DNA from: Acidobacteriota bacterium | GTDB lineage: Bacteria; Acidobacteriota; Thermoanaerobaculia; Multivoradales; Multivoraceae | DNA length: 64,000 bases | NCBI GenBank assembly: GCA_026707545.1 | Contig: JAPOWR010000001.1 | Span: 2,261,778-2,325,777, forward strand | Direction: 5' to 3' | Shown here: one piece after another, positions 36,428 through 46,813 of the stretch | Layout of the letters: every line of letters begins with the position of its first letter | How positions within the stretch are numbered: the first letter of the stretch is position 1 | Notes under the pieces: model-generated | What the model saw: only the letters and a program-made list of their open reading frames with translations | Database searches by the model: none | Told to the model about the DNA's origin: nothing | Position numbers and translations under genes: made by a program

Positions 36428-36767
36428 CGCACGCGACGCGACGGCGTCGGTGGCACCCGCCTGCTGGGAGGTCCGGAGGGGAGGGGGCTCCCAACACGGC
36501 CATGGACTGGTCAGTGGCCCAATGACGAAGCCGAGCCAAGGCAACGCCTCCCAGCCTGCCGGGGTCCGAGGGGTCTGCCTCCAGGTGGCTCGGAACGAGC
36601 GACGGCCGACGACCCGACAGTGACCTACGCCCAACCGGAGCGAGTGGAGTGCAGTGAGCGCAAGCCCCTCGGTCGTCCGACCAAGCGCGAACGGCACCTG
36701 GAGGTAGACCCCTCGGACCCCAACAGGCAGGCGGGTACAACCGAGGCCCGTTCGGACGACGCTCCGC
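36428..36767. other. 340-bp gene-free region between convergent genes holding inverted repeats
   Basis: No coding sequence was recognised. The gap contains the 27-bp inverted repeat described separately and a related block at 36455-36481; its first nine bases (ACCCGCCTG, 36455-36463) are the exact reverse complement of 36728-36736. It separates the ends of the DUF1552 and PQQ-dehydrogenase genes. Confidence 0.6.
36561..36721. repeat. 27-bp near-perfect inverted repeat, MITE-like or long hairpin
   Basis: The arms are 36561-36587 and 36695-36721, identical as inverted repeats except for one position that would be a G-U pair in RNA. They enclose 107 bp. The arms extend imperfectly outward (GCCTGCC at 36554-36560, GGCAGGC at 36726-36732). 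No open reading frame or transposase lies inside. Confidence 0.65.
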
Positions 36768-38807
36768 CTACTGCGGCAGCGCGAAGGCGAGGAGCTCGGA
36801 CTTGCGCGGCGGGTGGCGCGGTGTTGGGCGCGTCGCGCCGGCGACGGCCACGGCTTCGACGGGGGTGCCGGGGCCGGGGCGTTCGCCGCCGCCGGCGATG
36901 AGGATGTACTGGCGGCCTTCGTGCATGTAGGTCATCGGGCCGCCGTGAAGGCTGCGGTCAACTTCGAGCTGGGCCAGGAGGTCGCCGGTCGCCTTGTCGA
37001 AGGCGACGAGGTAGCTGCCGTTCGCGGAGCGGTCGCCGAGTTCGTCGACGATCGGTTCGATCGAGATGACCAGGGTCTTCGTCACCAGGACGCCGCCTTC
37101 GGTGACGACGCCGTCCTGGGGCGGTGTGCCGAGCCGGCCCAGGTTCAGGTGCCTGATCGCGGGGTGGTCGCGGGGCCCCTCCCCCAGCGGCACCTGCCAC
37201 AGCATCTCGCCGCGGTTCATGTCGAACGCGGTGATTCGCCGGTAGGGCGGCTTGAGCAGGGGCAGGCCCTGGACCTTGGGCATCGGCCGGCGATTGATCG
37301 AGTACCGCCAGTCTGAGCGTGCCGGGTCGGGGGGCGAAAGCGAGATGGCGCCGGGCCTCGTCAGCGAGGGCACGTAGAGGATGTTCGTCTCCGGGTCGAA
37401 GGAAGCGCCGGTCCAGTTCGCGCCCCCGCCTGGGCCCGGATTCTGGAGGTAGGCCCGCTTGCCGTCCTCGCCGTGAACGATCGGCGGCGTGAAGACGGGA
37501 CCGATCACGTAGTCCCGGATCACCTCGAACGCCTCGGCGCGAAGCTCGGGCGTGTAGTCGATCAGGTCGTCGTAGTCGATGCCGAGGGTCTCGAACGGCG
37601 GCGGCCTGGTCGTGAACGGCTGCGTGCGGGACAACTTCTCGCCCGGAATCCGCGAGTGGTAGTCGACCGGCGCCTCGACGATCGGCCAGACATGCTCCCC
37701 GGTCGCCCGGTCGAACACGTAGGTCATCGCCACCTTCGAGACGACCGCCACCGCCTTGATCTCCCTGCCGTCGACCGTGACGTCGATCAGGTTCGGCGCG
37801 GAGGCCAGGTCGTAGTCCCAGACGCCGTGGTGGATCGTCTGGAAGTGCCAGACGACCTCGCCGTTGCGGGCGTCGAGGCAGACGATCGACTCGGCGTAGA
37901 CGTTGTCGCCGTGGCGGTCGCCGCCGTAGTAGTCGTTTGTCGGCGTCCCGAACGGCAGGTAGACGTAGCCGAGTTCCTGGTCGGCGCTCATCATCGACCA
38001 GACGTTCGTGTTGCCCATCTTCCGCCAGGACTCGTTCTCCCAGGTCTCGAGGTAGGGCTCGCCCTCTCGCGGCACGGCGTGGAACGTCCACTTCAGCTTG
38101 CCGGTGCGGATGTCGAAGCCGCGCACGTCTCCGGGCGGGTTGTTGTTGCGGAGCGGAAAATCGAAGACCGTGGCCCCGACGACGATCGTGTCGGCCACGA
38201 CGACCACCGGCGCCGTCCAGTTCATGTTCCGGTTCGCCCGCCCCGGAAGAAGGCCCTGCATCAGGTCGACGACGCCCTCCTCGCCGAACTCCGGATCCGG
38301 TCGGCCGGTCTTCGTGTCGATCGACACCAGCCGCCCGCCGCGGGTCGCGATCAGGATCCGCTCCGCCTCGCCGTCGGTCCAGAACTCGATGCCGCGGATC
38401 TGGACCAGGGAACCCCGCTGCTCGATCTCCCAGTCCCTCGGATCGTGCCGCCACAGCAACTCGCCGGTCGCTGGGTCCAGCGCCGCGACCTGACCAAGGT
38501 TCGTCGCGATGTAGACGACGCCGTCGATCATCAGCGGCATGCTCCGGTAGGGCCCGGGCGTCTTCTCGGACACGTCGTTCAGCAGGACATCGGCCGACTC
38601 CCAGCGCCAGGCGACCTCCAACCGCGAGAAGTTGTCCCGGTCTATCTGGTCCAGAGGCGAGTACCGGGTGGAGCCGCTGTCGCCGCCGAAATGCCGCCAC
38701 TCCCCGCCTTGGGCGCCGTGCTGGGCGACCGCCGGCGCGGCGACGAACACCGCCAGAACAACGGCGCAACCCGCGCCAACCCGCCGACCGAAACTCGACA
38801 TCCGCAC
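36768..38807 (-). CDS. periplasmic PQQ-dependent dehydrogenase (quinoprotein)
   Basis: This 679-residue protein has a signal peptide (cleavage near PAVAQ, residue 29) and the eight-bladed propeller of PQQ dehydrogenases. Repeated blade motifs are visible: AALDPATGELLWRHD, FDIRTGKLKWTFH, LDARNGEVVWHF, FDRATGEHVWP and FDMNRGEMLWQVP. The N-terminal WRHFGGDSGSTRYSPLDQI is the usual start of this family. It resembles membrane-type glucose dehydrogenase-like and sorbosone-like enzymes but has no N-terminal membrane domain and no heme c motif, so a separate electron acceptor is needed. The substrate is unknown. No PQQ synthesis genes are in the window. It converges with DUF1552 and diverges from enolase. 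Confidence 0.9.
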   Translation of the reverse strand: MRMSSFGRRVGAGCAVVLAVFVAAPAVAQHGAQGGEWRHFGGDSGSTRYSPLDQIDRDNFSRLEVAWRWESADVLLNDVSEKTPGPYRSMPLMIDGVVYIATNLGQVAALDPATGELLWRHDPRDWEIEQRGSLVQIRGIEFWTDGEAERILIATRGGRLVSIDTKTGRPDPEFGEEGVVDLMQGLLPGRANRNMNWTAPVVVVADTIVVGATVFDFPLRNNNPPGDVRGFDIRTGKLKWTFHAVPREGEPYLETWENESWRKMGNTNVWSMMSADQELGYVYLPFGTPTNDYYGGDRHGDNVYAESIVCLDARNGEVVWHFQTIHHGVWDYDLASAPNLIDVTVDGREIKAVAVVSKVAMTYVFDRATGEHVWPIVEAPVDYHSRIPGEKLSRTQPFTTRPPPFETLGIDYDDLIDYTPELRAEAFEVIRDYVIGPVFTPPIVHGEDGKRAYLQNPGPGGGANWTGASFDPETNILYVPSLTRPGAISLSPPDPARSDWRYSINRRPMPKVQGLPLLKPPYRRITAFDMNRGEMLWQVPLGEGPRDHPAIRHLNLGRLGTPPQDGVVTEGGVLVTKTLVISIEPIVDELGDRSANGSYLVAFDKATGDLLAQLEVDRSLHGGPMTYMHEGRQYILIAGGGERPGPGTPVEAVAVAGATRPTPRHPPRKSELLAFALPQ

Positions 38808-38840
38808 CCCCGTGTCTTGGATCGGCGCATCCTACCCGGT

Positions 38841-40208
<1,368 letters not shown>

Positions 40209-40222
40209 CCAGTCCCAGGACG

Positions 40223-41512
40223 TCAGGCGCCGCTCAGAAACACCGCCACATCCGCCACGTTCGTTCCCGTCGCTCCGGTCCGCAGCAACGCGCCGCCGGC
40301 ATCCAGCGCGCGGTAGGAGTTGTTGTCCTCGAGCGCTGCGACCGGATCGACACCGGCGCGTTGGATGCGGCGTATCGTCGACGCGTCGACGACGCCACCC
40401 GCGGCATCGGTAGGGCCGTCACGGCCATCCGTACCAGCGGCGAGGAAGACCCAGTCGTGGCGATCGGCGAGCGAACCTTCCTCTGCTTCGAGCGCGAAAG
40501 CGAGGGCCAACTCCTGGTTGCGGCCGCCCGTGCCGCTGCCGCGGACGGTGACCGTCGTTTCGCCGCCGGCGACCCAGGCGCGGAACGGCGTGGCAGCGAA
40601 GCGTGCCGCGAGCATCGCACCGACTTCTCGTGCCTCGCCTTCGAGAGGCTCGGGCTCGACTTCGACACCCTTGCCGCAGACCGCGGCCATTGCCCCCACG
40701 CTGGTTCGGTTGCCGCCAACGATCCGGTAGACCGCCTCGGTGAAGATCGGATCGCCCGGTTTCGGCGTCTCTTCCAACTCGCCGCGGATGCCGGCCTCGA
40801 ATCGTTCCCTTACGGACGACGGACACGTCTCCAGCACGTCGCACCGCTCCAGAACCGCGAGGGCATCCGCAAACGTCGACGGATCGGCAGCCGTCGGACC
40901 GCTGCCGATGACGGACGGATCGTCGTCAATCACGTCGGACAGGGCCAGCGTCACTACGCGGGCTGGGCGCAGCTGGCGCAGCAGTCCTCCTCCCTTGGTC
41001 GTCGACAGGTGCTTGCGCACCGCGTTCAGTTCATGAATCGTGGCTGCACCTCGGAGCAGTTGGCGCGTCACCTCCAACTTGTCCGCCAGGGCGATCCCGG
41101 CAGGGGGTGCCGGCAGCAACGCCGACGCACCGCCGGAAATGAGAACCAGCGCCAGATCATTCGCTCCAAGAGTTCCCGCACGCCGCTGGATCTCGCGCGC
41201 CGCGGCGAGGCCCCGCTCGTCCGGCAAGGGGTGTCCCGAGCGTAGCGCCTGGAACCGGGCACGGCCTCGCTCCGCCTCGTCGTGTGTCACGAGCAGGACG
41301 TCCGAGGCATGGACCCGGTGCCCCAGCCACTCGACCGCAGCTTCGGTCATCCCGAACGCGGCTTTCCCCACCGCCAGCACCGCCACGCGGCGTCCGACCA
41401 CGGTGGGCAGATCGAACTCTTCGAGCGCCAGGGAAGTCGAGGCAACCGGATCGGCTGCCGCGACGCCGGCGAGGAAGGCCTCCGCGGCCCGCTGTCTGAG
41501 AGCCTCCGTCAC
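40223..41512 (-). CDS. glycerate 2-kinase (DUF4147/MOFRL type)
   Basis: This 429-residue protein matches the GckA/TtuD type of glycerate kinase. VLAVGKAAFGM at 45-55, SGHPLPDERGL, LVLISGGASALLPAPP and HELNAVRKHLSTTKGG are the typical N-terminal (DUF4147) motifs; the C-terminal MOFRL domain shows GGETTVTVRGSGTGGRNQELAL and AAGTDGRDGPTDAAGG. The enzyme makes 2-phosphoglycerate from D-glycerate and ATP in the cytoplasm, for example in serine-cycle, glyoxylate or sugar-acid metabolism. Its convergent neighbour enolase consumes the product. The start is GTG at 41512, with TATCCT ending 6 nt upstream, so the mRNA is probably leaderless. Confidence 0.92.
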   Translation of the reverse strand: MTEALRQRAAEAFLAGVAAADPVASTSLALEEFDLPTVVGRRVAVLAVGKAAFGMTEAAVEWLGHRVHASDVLLVTHDEAERGRARFQALRSGHPLPDERGLAAAREIQRRAGTLGANDLALVLISGGASALLPAPPAGIALADKLEVTRQLLRGAATIHELNAVRKHLSTTKGGGLLRQLRPARVVTLALSDVIDDDPSVIGSGPTAADPSTFADALAVLERCDVLETCPSSVRERFEAGIRGELEETPKPGDPIFTEAVYRIVGGNRTSVGAMAAVCGKGVEVEPEPLEGEAREVGAMLAARFAATPFRAWVAGGETTVTVRGSGTGGRNQELALAFALEAEEGSLADRHDWVFLAAGTDGRDGPTDAAGGVVDASTIRRIQRAGVDPVAALEDNNSYRALDAGGALLRTGATGTNVADVAVFLSGA

Positions 41513-41518
41513 ACGCCA

Positions 41519-41524
41519 AGGATA
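41519..41524 (-). promoter_or_regulatory. candidate -10 box of glycerate kinase (leaderless GTG)
   Basis: TATCCT on the minus strand is followed by 6 nt and the GTG at 41512. A divergent TAGAAT (41548-41553) serves the opposite gene with a longer leader of 21 nt. Confidence 0.4.
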
Positions 41525-41574
41525 CGGCGTCTGGATACCGCTGGCGGTAGAATGGCCGCCCAGCCGGGGACGCC

Positions 41575-43101
41575 ATGGACTTCTCTCAAGCGCCGCCTTC
41601 CGCCGCCTGCAGGATTGGCTGGCAGTCCCCGACGCCGGTTCCGGAGGGTCACAGCTTCAATCGCTTTCTCAAGGCCACCGGCGGTCGCCTCCAAGCCCAC
41701 GGCCTCGAACTCGCCGCCTTTTTCGAGCCGGATCGAGTTGCCGCGACCGGACTGCCGGCCGAGGCGATGCCGAGTCCGCTGGAGATCGCCTTCCTGCCGA
41801 ACATCCGTGCCCAGGTGGCAGCAATGGATCACTGCTTCCGGCGCGCCATCGACGAACTCGGCTACCCCGTACCGTTCCACTTCGCCTTCGCCTCGAAGGC
41901 GAACACGGCGGAGGAGATCGTTCGTTCGACGCTGACTGCCGGCGCACACCACGAGATGTCGTCCGACGTCGATGTCGAGATTGCGCGCCGCATGATCCGG
42001 GCCGGGCTGCTGCCCGAGGATCGGTTCGTGCTCGCGAACGGATTCAAGGGGCCTGGAAGCGCCTACGCCCGCAACCTCCTGGAGCTAGGGCGCGAACATC
42101 CGCGGGTGGTCCCGATTCTCGAGGACGCCTCGGAACTCCAGGGCTTCATCGACTCGGGCGCGGAGTTCGAGTTCGGTGTTCGGATCAAACGGCCGCGGGA
42201 GGCGAGCGGGGCCGGCGACCGGGACTCGCGCTTCGGCGTCGACACTGATGAAGCGGAACGTCTGGCAGCCCAGATCGACAAGGCGTCCGGAGCACGTTTC
42301 GTTCTCCTGCACGCGATGTTCGGTTCGCCCAGTGACACACCGGCGGAGTTCGCTGCGGCCCTCGAGCCCGCCCTCGATCTCTACGCAAGGCTCGGCGACC
42401 GACACCAGCATCTGCGCTTCTTCGACTTCGGTGGCGGCGTACCGGGACGCACCACTCTCGACGACAGCTTCGACTACGACCGCTTCGCCCGGCGACTGCT
42501 TGAGTTGGCAGTCGAGCGCTGCGCGGCGCACGGCACCAGGCCGCCGGAACTGATCGGCGAGTTCGGCCGCTACACGGTCTCGGAACACGCGGCGCACCTG
42601 TTCCAGGTCATCACCGTCAAGGAGAACGGTGCAGCGCTTCCGTGGTACCTGGTCAACGGCTCGATCATGACGTCCTTCCCGGACACCTGGGCACTCGGCG
42701 AGCACTTCATCTGCCTGCCGCTCAACCATCTCGACCGCCCTTTCCGCCGTGTGCGCCTGGGCGGCGTCACCTGCGATCGCGACGACGTGTACCCGCCTCG
42801 CGGCAGCGCCGTGCCCCTCTTTCTCCCGGACCTGACCACGGCCGAACTGCGCGAAGACCCCCTTCACGTCGGCTTCTTCGCGGTGGGCGCCTACCAGGAG
42901 ATGCTCGGCGGCGTGCGGGGCAGCAAGCACTGCGTCCTTCCGGAGGCCACCGAGATCCTGATCGACCGGAACGGAGATGGAGACCTCGTCTGCGATGTCC
43001 TTCCGGGCCACACGACCGAGGACGTGCTGCACAACCTGGGTTACGGACGCCCGGGGCGCAAGAACCCGCCTCGGACCGCGGCGCCGATGCCGCTCGGCTG
43101 A
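41575..43101 (+). CDS. fold-type III PLP-dependent decarboxylase, arginine-decarboxylase (SpeA)-like
   Basis: This 508-residue protein has the alanine-racemase-like barrel of group IV decarboxylases. Lys108 in FASKANT is the expected PLP lysine; SSDVDVEIARRM, FDFGGGVPG (phosphate-binding glycines) and IGEFGRYTVSEHA follow, and the C-terminal beta domain contains GVTCDRDDVYPP, with the cofactor-site Cys-Asp, and VGAYQEMLGG. The layout is closest to biosynthetic arginine decarboxylase, but the N-terminus and length differ from typical SpeA, so the substrate could be another diamino acid. The product would be a polyamine precursor. The gene is followed after 2 bp by a CRTAC1 gene, the first of an envelope-protein series. 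Promoter TAGAAT is at 41548-41553. Confidence 0.78.
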   Translation: MDFSQAPPSAACRIGWQSPTPVPEGHSFNRFLKATGGRLQAHGLELAAFFEPDRVAATGLPAEAMPSPLEIAFLPNIRAQVAAMDHCFRRAIDELGYPVPFHFAFASKANTAEEIVRSTLTAGAHHEMSSDVDVEIARRMIRAGLLPEDRFVLANGFKGPGSAYARNLLELGREHPRVVPILEDASELQGFIDSGAEFEFGVRIKRPREASGAGDRDSRFGVDTDEAERLAAQIDKASGARFVLLHAMFGSPSDTPAEFAAALEPALDLYARLGDRHQHLRFFDFGGGVPGRTTLDDSFDYDRFARRLLELAVERCAAHGTRPPELIGEFGRYTVSEHAAHLFQVITVKENGAALPWYLVNGSIMTSFPDTWALGEHFICLPLNHLDRPFRRVRLGGVTCDRDDVYPPRGSAVPLFLPDLTTAELREDPLHVGFFAVGAYQEMLGGVRGSKHCVLPEATEILIDRNGDGDLVCDVLPGHTTEDVLHNLGYGRPGRKNPPRTAAPMPLG

Positions 43102-43103
43102 AC

Positions 43104-44861
43104 GTGCCCGTGCCCAGGAACCTGGAATGCGCCGCCCTTGCCCTTGCGCTTGCAACTGCCGCAGTCGTGACCCCTCTGGCCGCGGAGGAAGGGTCGCCGG
43201 TGTTCGTCGACCGCGCCGCAGAACTTGGAGTCGACTTCACCCACGACAACGGCATGACCGGCGAGCTCTACTTCGCCGAGAACATGGGTGGCGGGGCGGC
43301 CCTCTTCGACGCCGACGGCGACGGCGACCTGGACCTCTATCTCGGTCAGGGTCACCGGCTGGCGCCCCGCAACGACGCCGCAGCGTCTTCCGTATCCGGG
43401 ACCGCCGGCCCCCGGGACCGCCTGTTCCGCAACAACCTGGAGAAAGGCGCACTTCGCTTCACCGACATCACCGAAGAGAGCGGCCTCGATGCCCGGGGCT
43501 ACGGCATGGGAGTCGCCGTCGGCGATATCGACAACGACGGCGACTCCGATCTCTACATCCTGAACCTCGGACCCAACGAACTCTGGCGCAACGACTCCGA
43601 ACCCGGCGCGATTCGCTTCACCAACATCACCGCCGGCAGCAACACCGCGGACCCCCGCTGGAGCGCCGGCGCCAGCTTCTTCGACCTCGACGGCGATGGG
43701 CTGCTCGACCTCTTCGTGGGCAACTACGTCGAATTCCGGGTCGCCATCCACAAGACCTGCAGCTCGCCGCAGGGCCTGCTCGACTACTGCGGCCCGAAGG
43801 CCTACCGCGACGAACCGAACCGCGTCCTGCGGAACCGGGGCAACGGCGTTTTCGAGGACTGGACGTTTCGCCTGGGAGTCGGCGATCTGCGGCGCCCCAC
43901 CCTCGGTATGGTGGCGACCGACCTGAACGGCGACGGCACGATCGACATCTACGTCGCCAACGACCAGAGCCCGAACACCCTGCTGCTCAACCAGGGAGGC
44001 ACCGCGCTCGTCGACGAGGCGGTGCTGGCAGGGGCCGCGGTCGACGCCGAGGGGCAGCCGGAAGCAAGCATGGGGGTGCTCGCCGAGGACTTCAACGGCG
44101 ACGGCCTGGTCGACCTCTTCATGACCCATCTCCAGCACCAGACGAACACGCTCTACGTCAACGAGGGCGACGGGTTCTGGGAAGACCGCACCCGCCGTAG
44201 CGGCCTCGGGCAGCCGAGTTTCGTCTACACCGGTTTCGGCACCGCCGCGATGGACTATGACCTTGACGGAGAACTCGACATCTACGTCGCCAACGGCGCA
44301 GTCAAGCGAATTGAGGAGCAGGTCCGAACAGGCGATCCGCACCCTCTCCGGGAGCCCAACCAGCTCTTTCGCGGCCTCGGAGGCGGCCGATTCGAAGAGG
44401 TGCCAGACTTCGAACGACCGGCCGTCACCGAGGTCGGCCGGGGCGTCGCCAGGGGCGACCTGGACAACGACGGCGATCCGGACCTGGTCGTCGTGAACAA
44501 CGGCGGACCTGTCCAGGTCCTGATCAACGAACGGGCACCAGACGACCGCGACTGGCTGGGCGTCGATCTCCGACTGGCGCCTGCCGGCGAAGCTCGGCTT
44601 GGCCGCCGCGCCCTGGGCGCCTGGCTGGGGACGGTGGAGGCGGATGAAGCCCGGAGCTGGCGCCGTTTTCACACCGACGGTTCCTATGCGTCGGCCAACG
44701 ATCCGAGGGTGATCGTCGTCTTCCCGACCGGCCCGCCGACGACGCTGGTCGCGCGCTGGCCCGACGGCGCCACCGAGACCTTTCCGGTCGAAGTCGCCCG
44801 CGAGTACGTGACCCTGGTACGAGGCGAGGGCTCAACCGAGACGCGCAAGAGGACGCCGTGA
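43104..44861 (+). CDS. exported CRTAC1-family protein (FG-GAP/VCBS repeats, ASPIC/UnbV domain), first copy
   Basis: Starting at GTG 43104, two bases after the decarboxylase stop, the protein has 585 residues (GTG 43110 is equally possible). It has a signal peptide ending near LAAEEG. Seven calcium-binding DxDxDxxxD loops follow, including DADGDGDLDLY, DIDNDGDSDLY, DLDGDGLLDLF, DLNGDGTIDIY, DFNGDGLVDLF and DLDNDGDPDLV, forming a beta-propeller. The C-terminus is the ASPIC/UnbV domain (ARWPDGATETFPV). Such proteins are extracellular or periplasmic and probably bind other proteins or polysaccharide. Its stop overlaps the start of a TPR gene by 4 bp. Confidence 0.85.
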   Translation: MPVPRNLECAALALALATAAVVTPLAAEEGSPVFVDRAAELGVDFTHDNGMTGELYFAENMGGGAALFDADGDGDLDLYLGQGHRLAPRNDAAASSVSGTAGPRDRLFRNNLEKGALRFTDITEESGLDARGYGMGVAVGDIDNDGDSDLYILNLGPNELWRNDSEPGAIRFTNITAGSNTADPRWSAGASFFDLDGDGLLDLFVGNYVEFRVAIHKTCSSPQGLLDYCGPKAYRDEPNRVLRNRGNGVFEDWTFRLGVGDLRRPTLGMVATDLNGDGTIDIYVANDQSPNTLLLNQGGTALVDEAVLAGAAVDAEGQPEASMGVLAEDFNGDGLVDLFMTHLQHQTNTLYVNEGDGFWEDRTRRSGLGQPSFVYTGFGTAAMDYDLDGELDIYVANGAVKRIEEQVRTGDPHPLREPNQLFRGLGGGRFEEVPDFERPAVTEVGRGVARGDLDNDGDPDLVVVNNGGPVQVLINERAPDDRDWLGVDLRLAPAGEARLGRRALGAWLGTVEADEARSWRRFHTDGSYASANDPRVIVVFPTGPPTTLVARWPDGATETFPVEVAREYVTLVRGEGSTETRKRTP

Positions 44862-46813
44862 CCAGCCGCGAGCCCGCCATCGCGGTAGCGGTGGCCGCGG
44901 TCCTGGCGGCCGGCCTCGCTCTCGCACCTTCGGCGAGCCGTGCGCAACCACCTCTCGAGCCGGTTGAGAGGCCGCGGGTCGACAGCTACGAAAGACCGGT
45001 GCAGGAGCAACTGCGCACCGCTCGCGAAGTCCTCGACCGGCTGCTCGAGGATCCCGACGCGGATCGCCTCCAGCTCACTGCCGCCTTCGGACACATCGGG
45101 CAGCTCTACCTGGTCTACGACTTCTGGCGGATTGCCCGAACCGCGCTCGCCAACGCCGAGAAACTCGACCCGACTGATGCCCGGTGGCCCTACTACCAGG
45201 CCATCGCGAGCACTTACGACGGCAACGATGAAGGCGCCGTGGCGGCGCTCGACCGCGTCCTCGGGCTCGTTCCCAACGACCTGGCCGCCAGGACCCGCCG
45301 CGCTTACGCCCTGCTGGACCTCGGCAGCTTCGAGCATGCGGCGGCGGAGTGCCGCCGCATCCTCGAACTCGACCCCGGTCACTCAGCCGCCTACCTCGGC
45401 CTCGGCCGGATCGAGTTCGAGGCCGGAAGGTTCGAAAAGGCGATCGAGCACTTCGCCAGGGCTCTCGAGGGCCAGCCCGAGGGCTCGGCCATCCATCACC
45501 GAATCGGCCTCGCCCTGCGCCGTCTGGGACGCCGGGAAGAGGCGGCGGACCACCTGGCACGGAACCAGCAAATTCCGGTCAGCTACGCCGACCCCCTCTA
45601 CTCGGCCATGCAGGCGCTCAACGTGAGCCGCAAGGCCATCTTTGCCCGCGGCGCCGAGGCGATGCGCACCGGCAATCCGGAAGTCGCCCTCGTGGCGTTC
45701 GAAGCGGCGCTCCGGGCCCTGCCTGACGATCCCGAGACCCTGTTCAATGTCGCCATGGCGCTAGTCGACCTCGGCGACAAGCCCGCCGCCGAGGCGCGGC
45801 TACGGGAGGCGATCGCGCTGGACCCCGACTACCGGGAACCCCGCTTCAACCTGGCGCTGATCCTGGCCGAACGGAACGACTTCGCGGGGGCCGAACAGCA
45901 CTTCCGCCGGGCCACAGAGATCGACCCGGACGACCTGGACGCCAGAACGCGGTGGGCGGACACCTTGACCCGGCTCGGCAGGGCGGACGAGGCGATCGAG
46001 GTACTTGATGCAGTCCTGGCCGCCGACGGTGCCCTGCCCTCGGCCCGGCTCGCGCTCGGGGCGGCCCACCAGGCCAGGGGCCGCCTGGAAGCGGCCCGGA
46101 CCGCCCTGAACCAGGTCCTTGAAGCCGCGCCGGGCGCTCGCCAGGAGCGAGCCGAGGCTCACTACCGTCTCGCCACACTCCTGGAGGGGGAAGCAGGCGC
46201 GACTGGAGACCCCGCCGCTACCGAGGCAACTGCAAACGCCATGTCTCACCTGCGCGCGGCCCTGGAACTCGACGCCGGCTTCGCCGAGGCCCATGTCCTG
46301 CTCGGACGCCTCCTCGGACAGCAGGAACGCTACGCGGAAGCGGCGGGGCACTTCGCCCGCGCCCTCGTGCGGAACCCGTCGAACCCCGACTGGCACCGGG
46401 ACCGCGCGATGGCCCTCCTCCTCGCCCGGCGCTACGCGGCCGCGCGGGGGGCCCTGACCAGCGCCAGGCGCGCGCTCGCGAACTCCGCCGACGATCCGCT
46501 GGTGGCGGCCGAGCATCTCGACACTCTGCTGGCGCGCCTCCTCGCGGCCAGTCCGGATCCACAGATCCGGAACGGCCGCGAAGCGCTCGCCATCGCGCAG
46601 CGCCTGATGACCAACCGACCGAGCATCGAGCACGCCGAGACGGTCGCCATGGCCCTGGCCGAGATCGGTGAGTTCGAGCGAGCCGCCGAACTCCAGCGGC
46701 AACTCATCGCCGAAGTCGAACGTCAGGGCGCGAGGCCCACGAATGGCCAACAACAACGTCTCGAGTCCTATCTGGCCGGCGAACCGGTCCGGGAGCCGTG
46801 GTTCTCTCCCTGA
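44858..46813 (+). CDS. exported TPR-repeat protein
   Basis: The GTG start at 44858 overlaps the previous stop. The 651-residue protein has a signal peptide (cleavage near SRAQ at about 30) and a superhelix of TPR repeats from about residue 70 to 620, such as AYALLDLGSFEHAAAECRRI, AAYLGLGRIEFEAGRFEKAI and HVLLGRLLGQQERYAEAAGH. TPR superhelices hold protein complexes together. The location between two CRTAC1 genes suggests that it scaffolds them at the cell surface; this is inference. Its end overlaps the start of the second CRTAC1 gene by 16 bp. Confidence 0.82.
   Translation: MTSREPAIAVAVAAVLAAGLALAPSASRAQPPLEPVERPRVDSYERPVQEQLRTAREVLDRLLEDPDADRLQLTAAFGHIGQLYLVYDFWRIARTALANAEKLDPTDARWPYYQAIASTYDGNDEGAVAALDRVLGLVPNDLAARTRRAYALLDLGSFEHAAAECRRILELDPGHSAAYLGLGRIEFEAGRFEKAIEHFARALEGQPEGSAIHHRIGLALRRLGRREEAADHLARNQQIPVSYADPLYSAMQALNVSRKAIFARGAEAMRTGNPEVALVAFEAALRALPDDPETLFNVAMALVDLGDKPAAEARLREAIALDPDYREPRFNLALILAERNDFAGAEQHFRRATEIDPDDLDARTRWADTLTRLGRADEAIEVLDAVLAADGALPSARLALGAAHQARGRLEAARTALNQVLEAAPGARQERAEAHYRLATLLEGEAGATGDPAATEATANAMSHLRAALELDAGFAEAHVLLGRLLGQQERYAEAAGHFARALVRNPSNPDWHRDRAMALLLARRYAAARGALTSARRALANSADDPLVAAEHLDTLLARLLAASPDPQIRNGREALAIAQRLMTNRPSIEHAETVAMALAEIGEFERAAELQRQLIAEVERQGARPTNGQQQRLESYLAGEPVREPWFSP

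Noticed and set aside
42642..43103. Extension of the first CRTAC1 frame upstream of 43104
   Set aside because: This part overlaps the PLP decarboxylase in another frame and is Arg/Pro-rich; the signal peptide begins only at GTG 43104 or 43110.
43284..44520. Tandem DNA repeats with GACGGCGACGG-like units
   Set aside because: They encode the DxDxDxxxD calcium loops of the propeller protein and are explained by protein repeats; not a DNA element.
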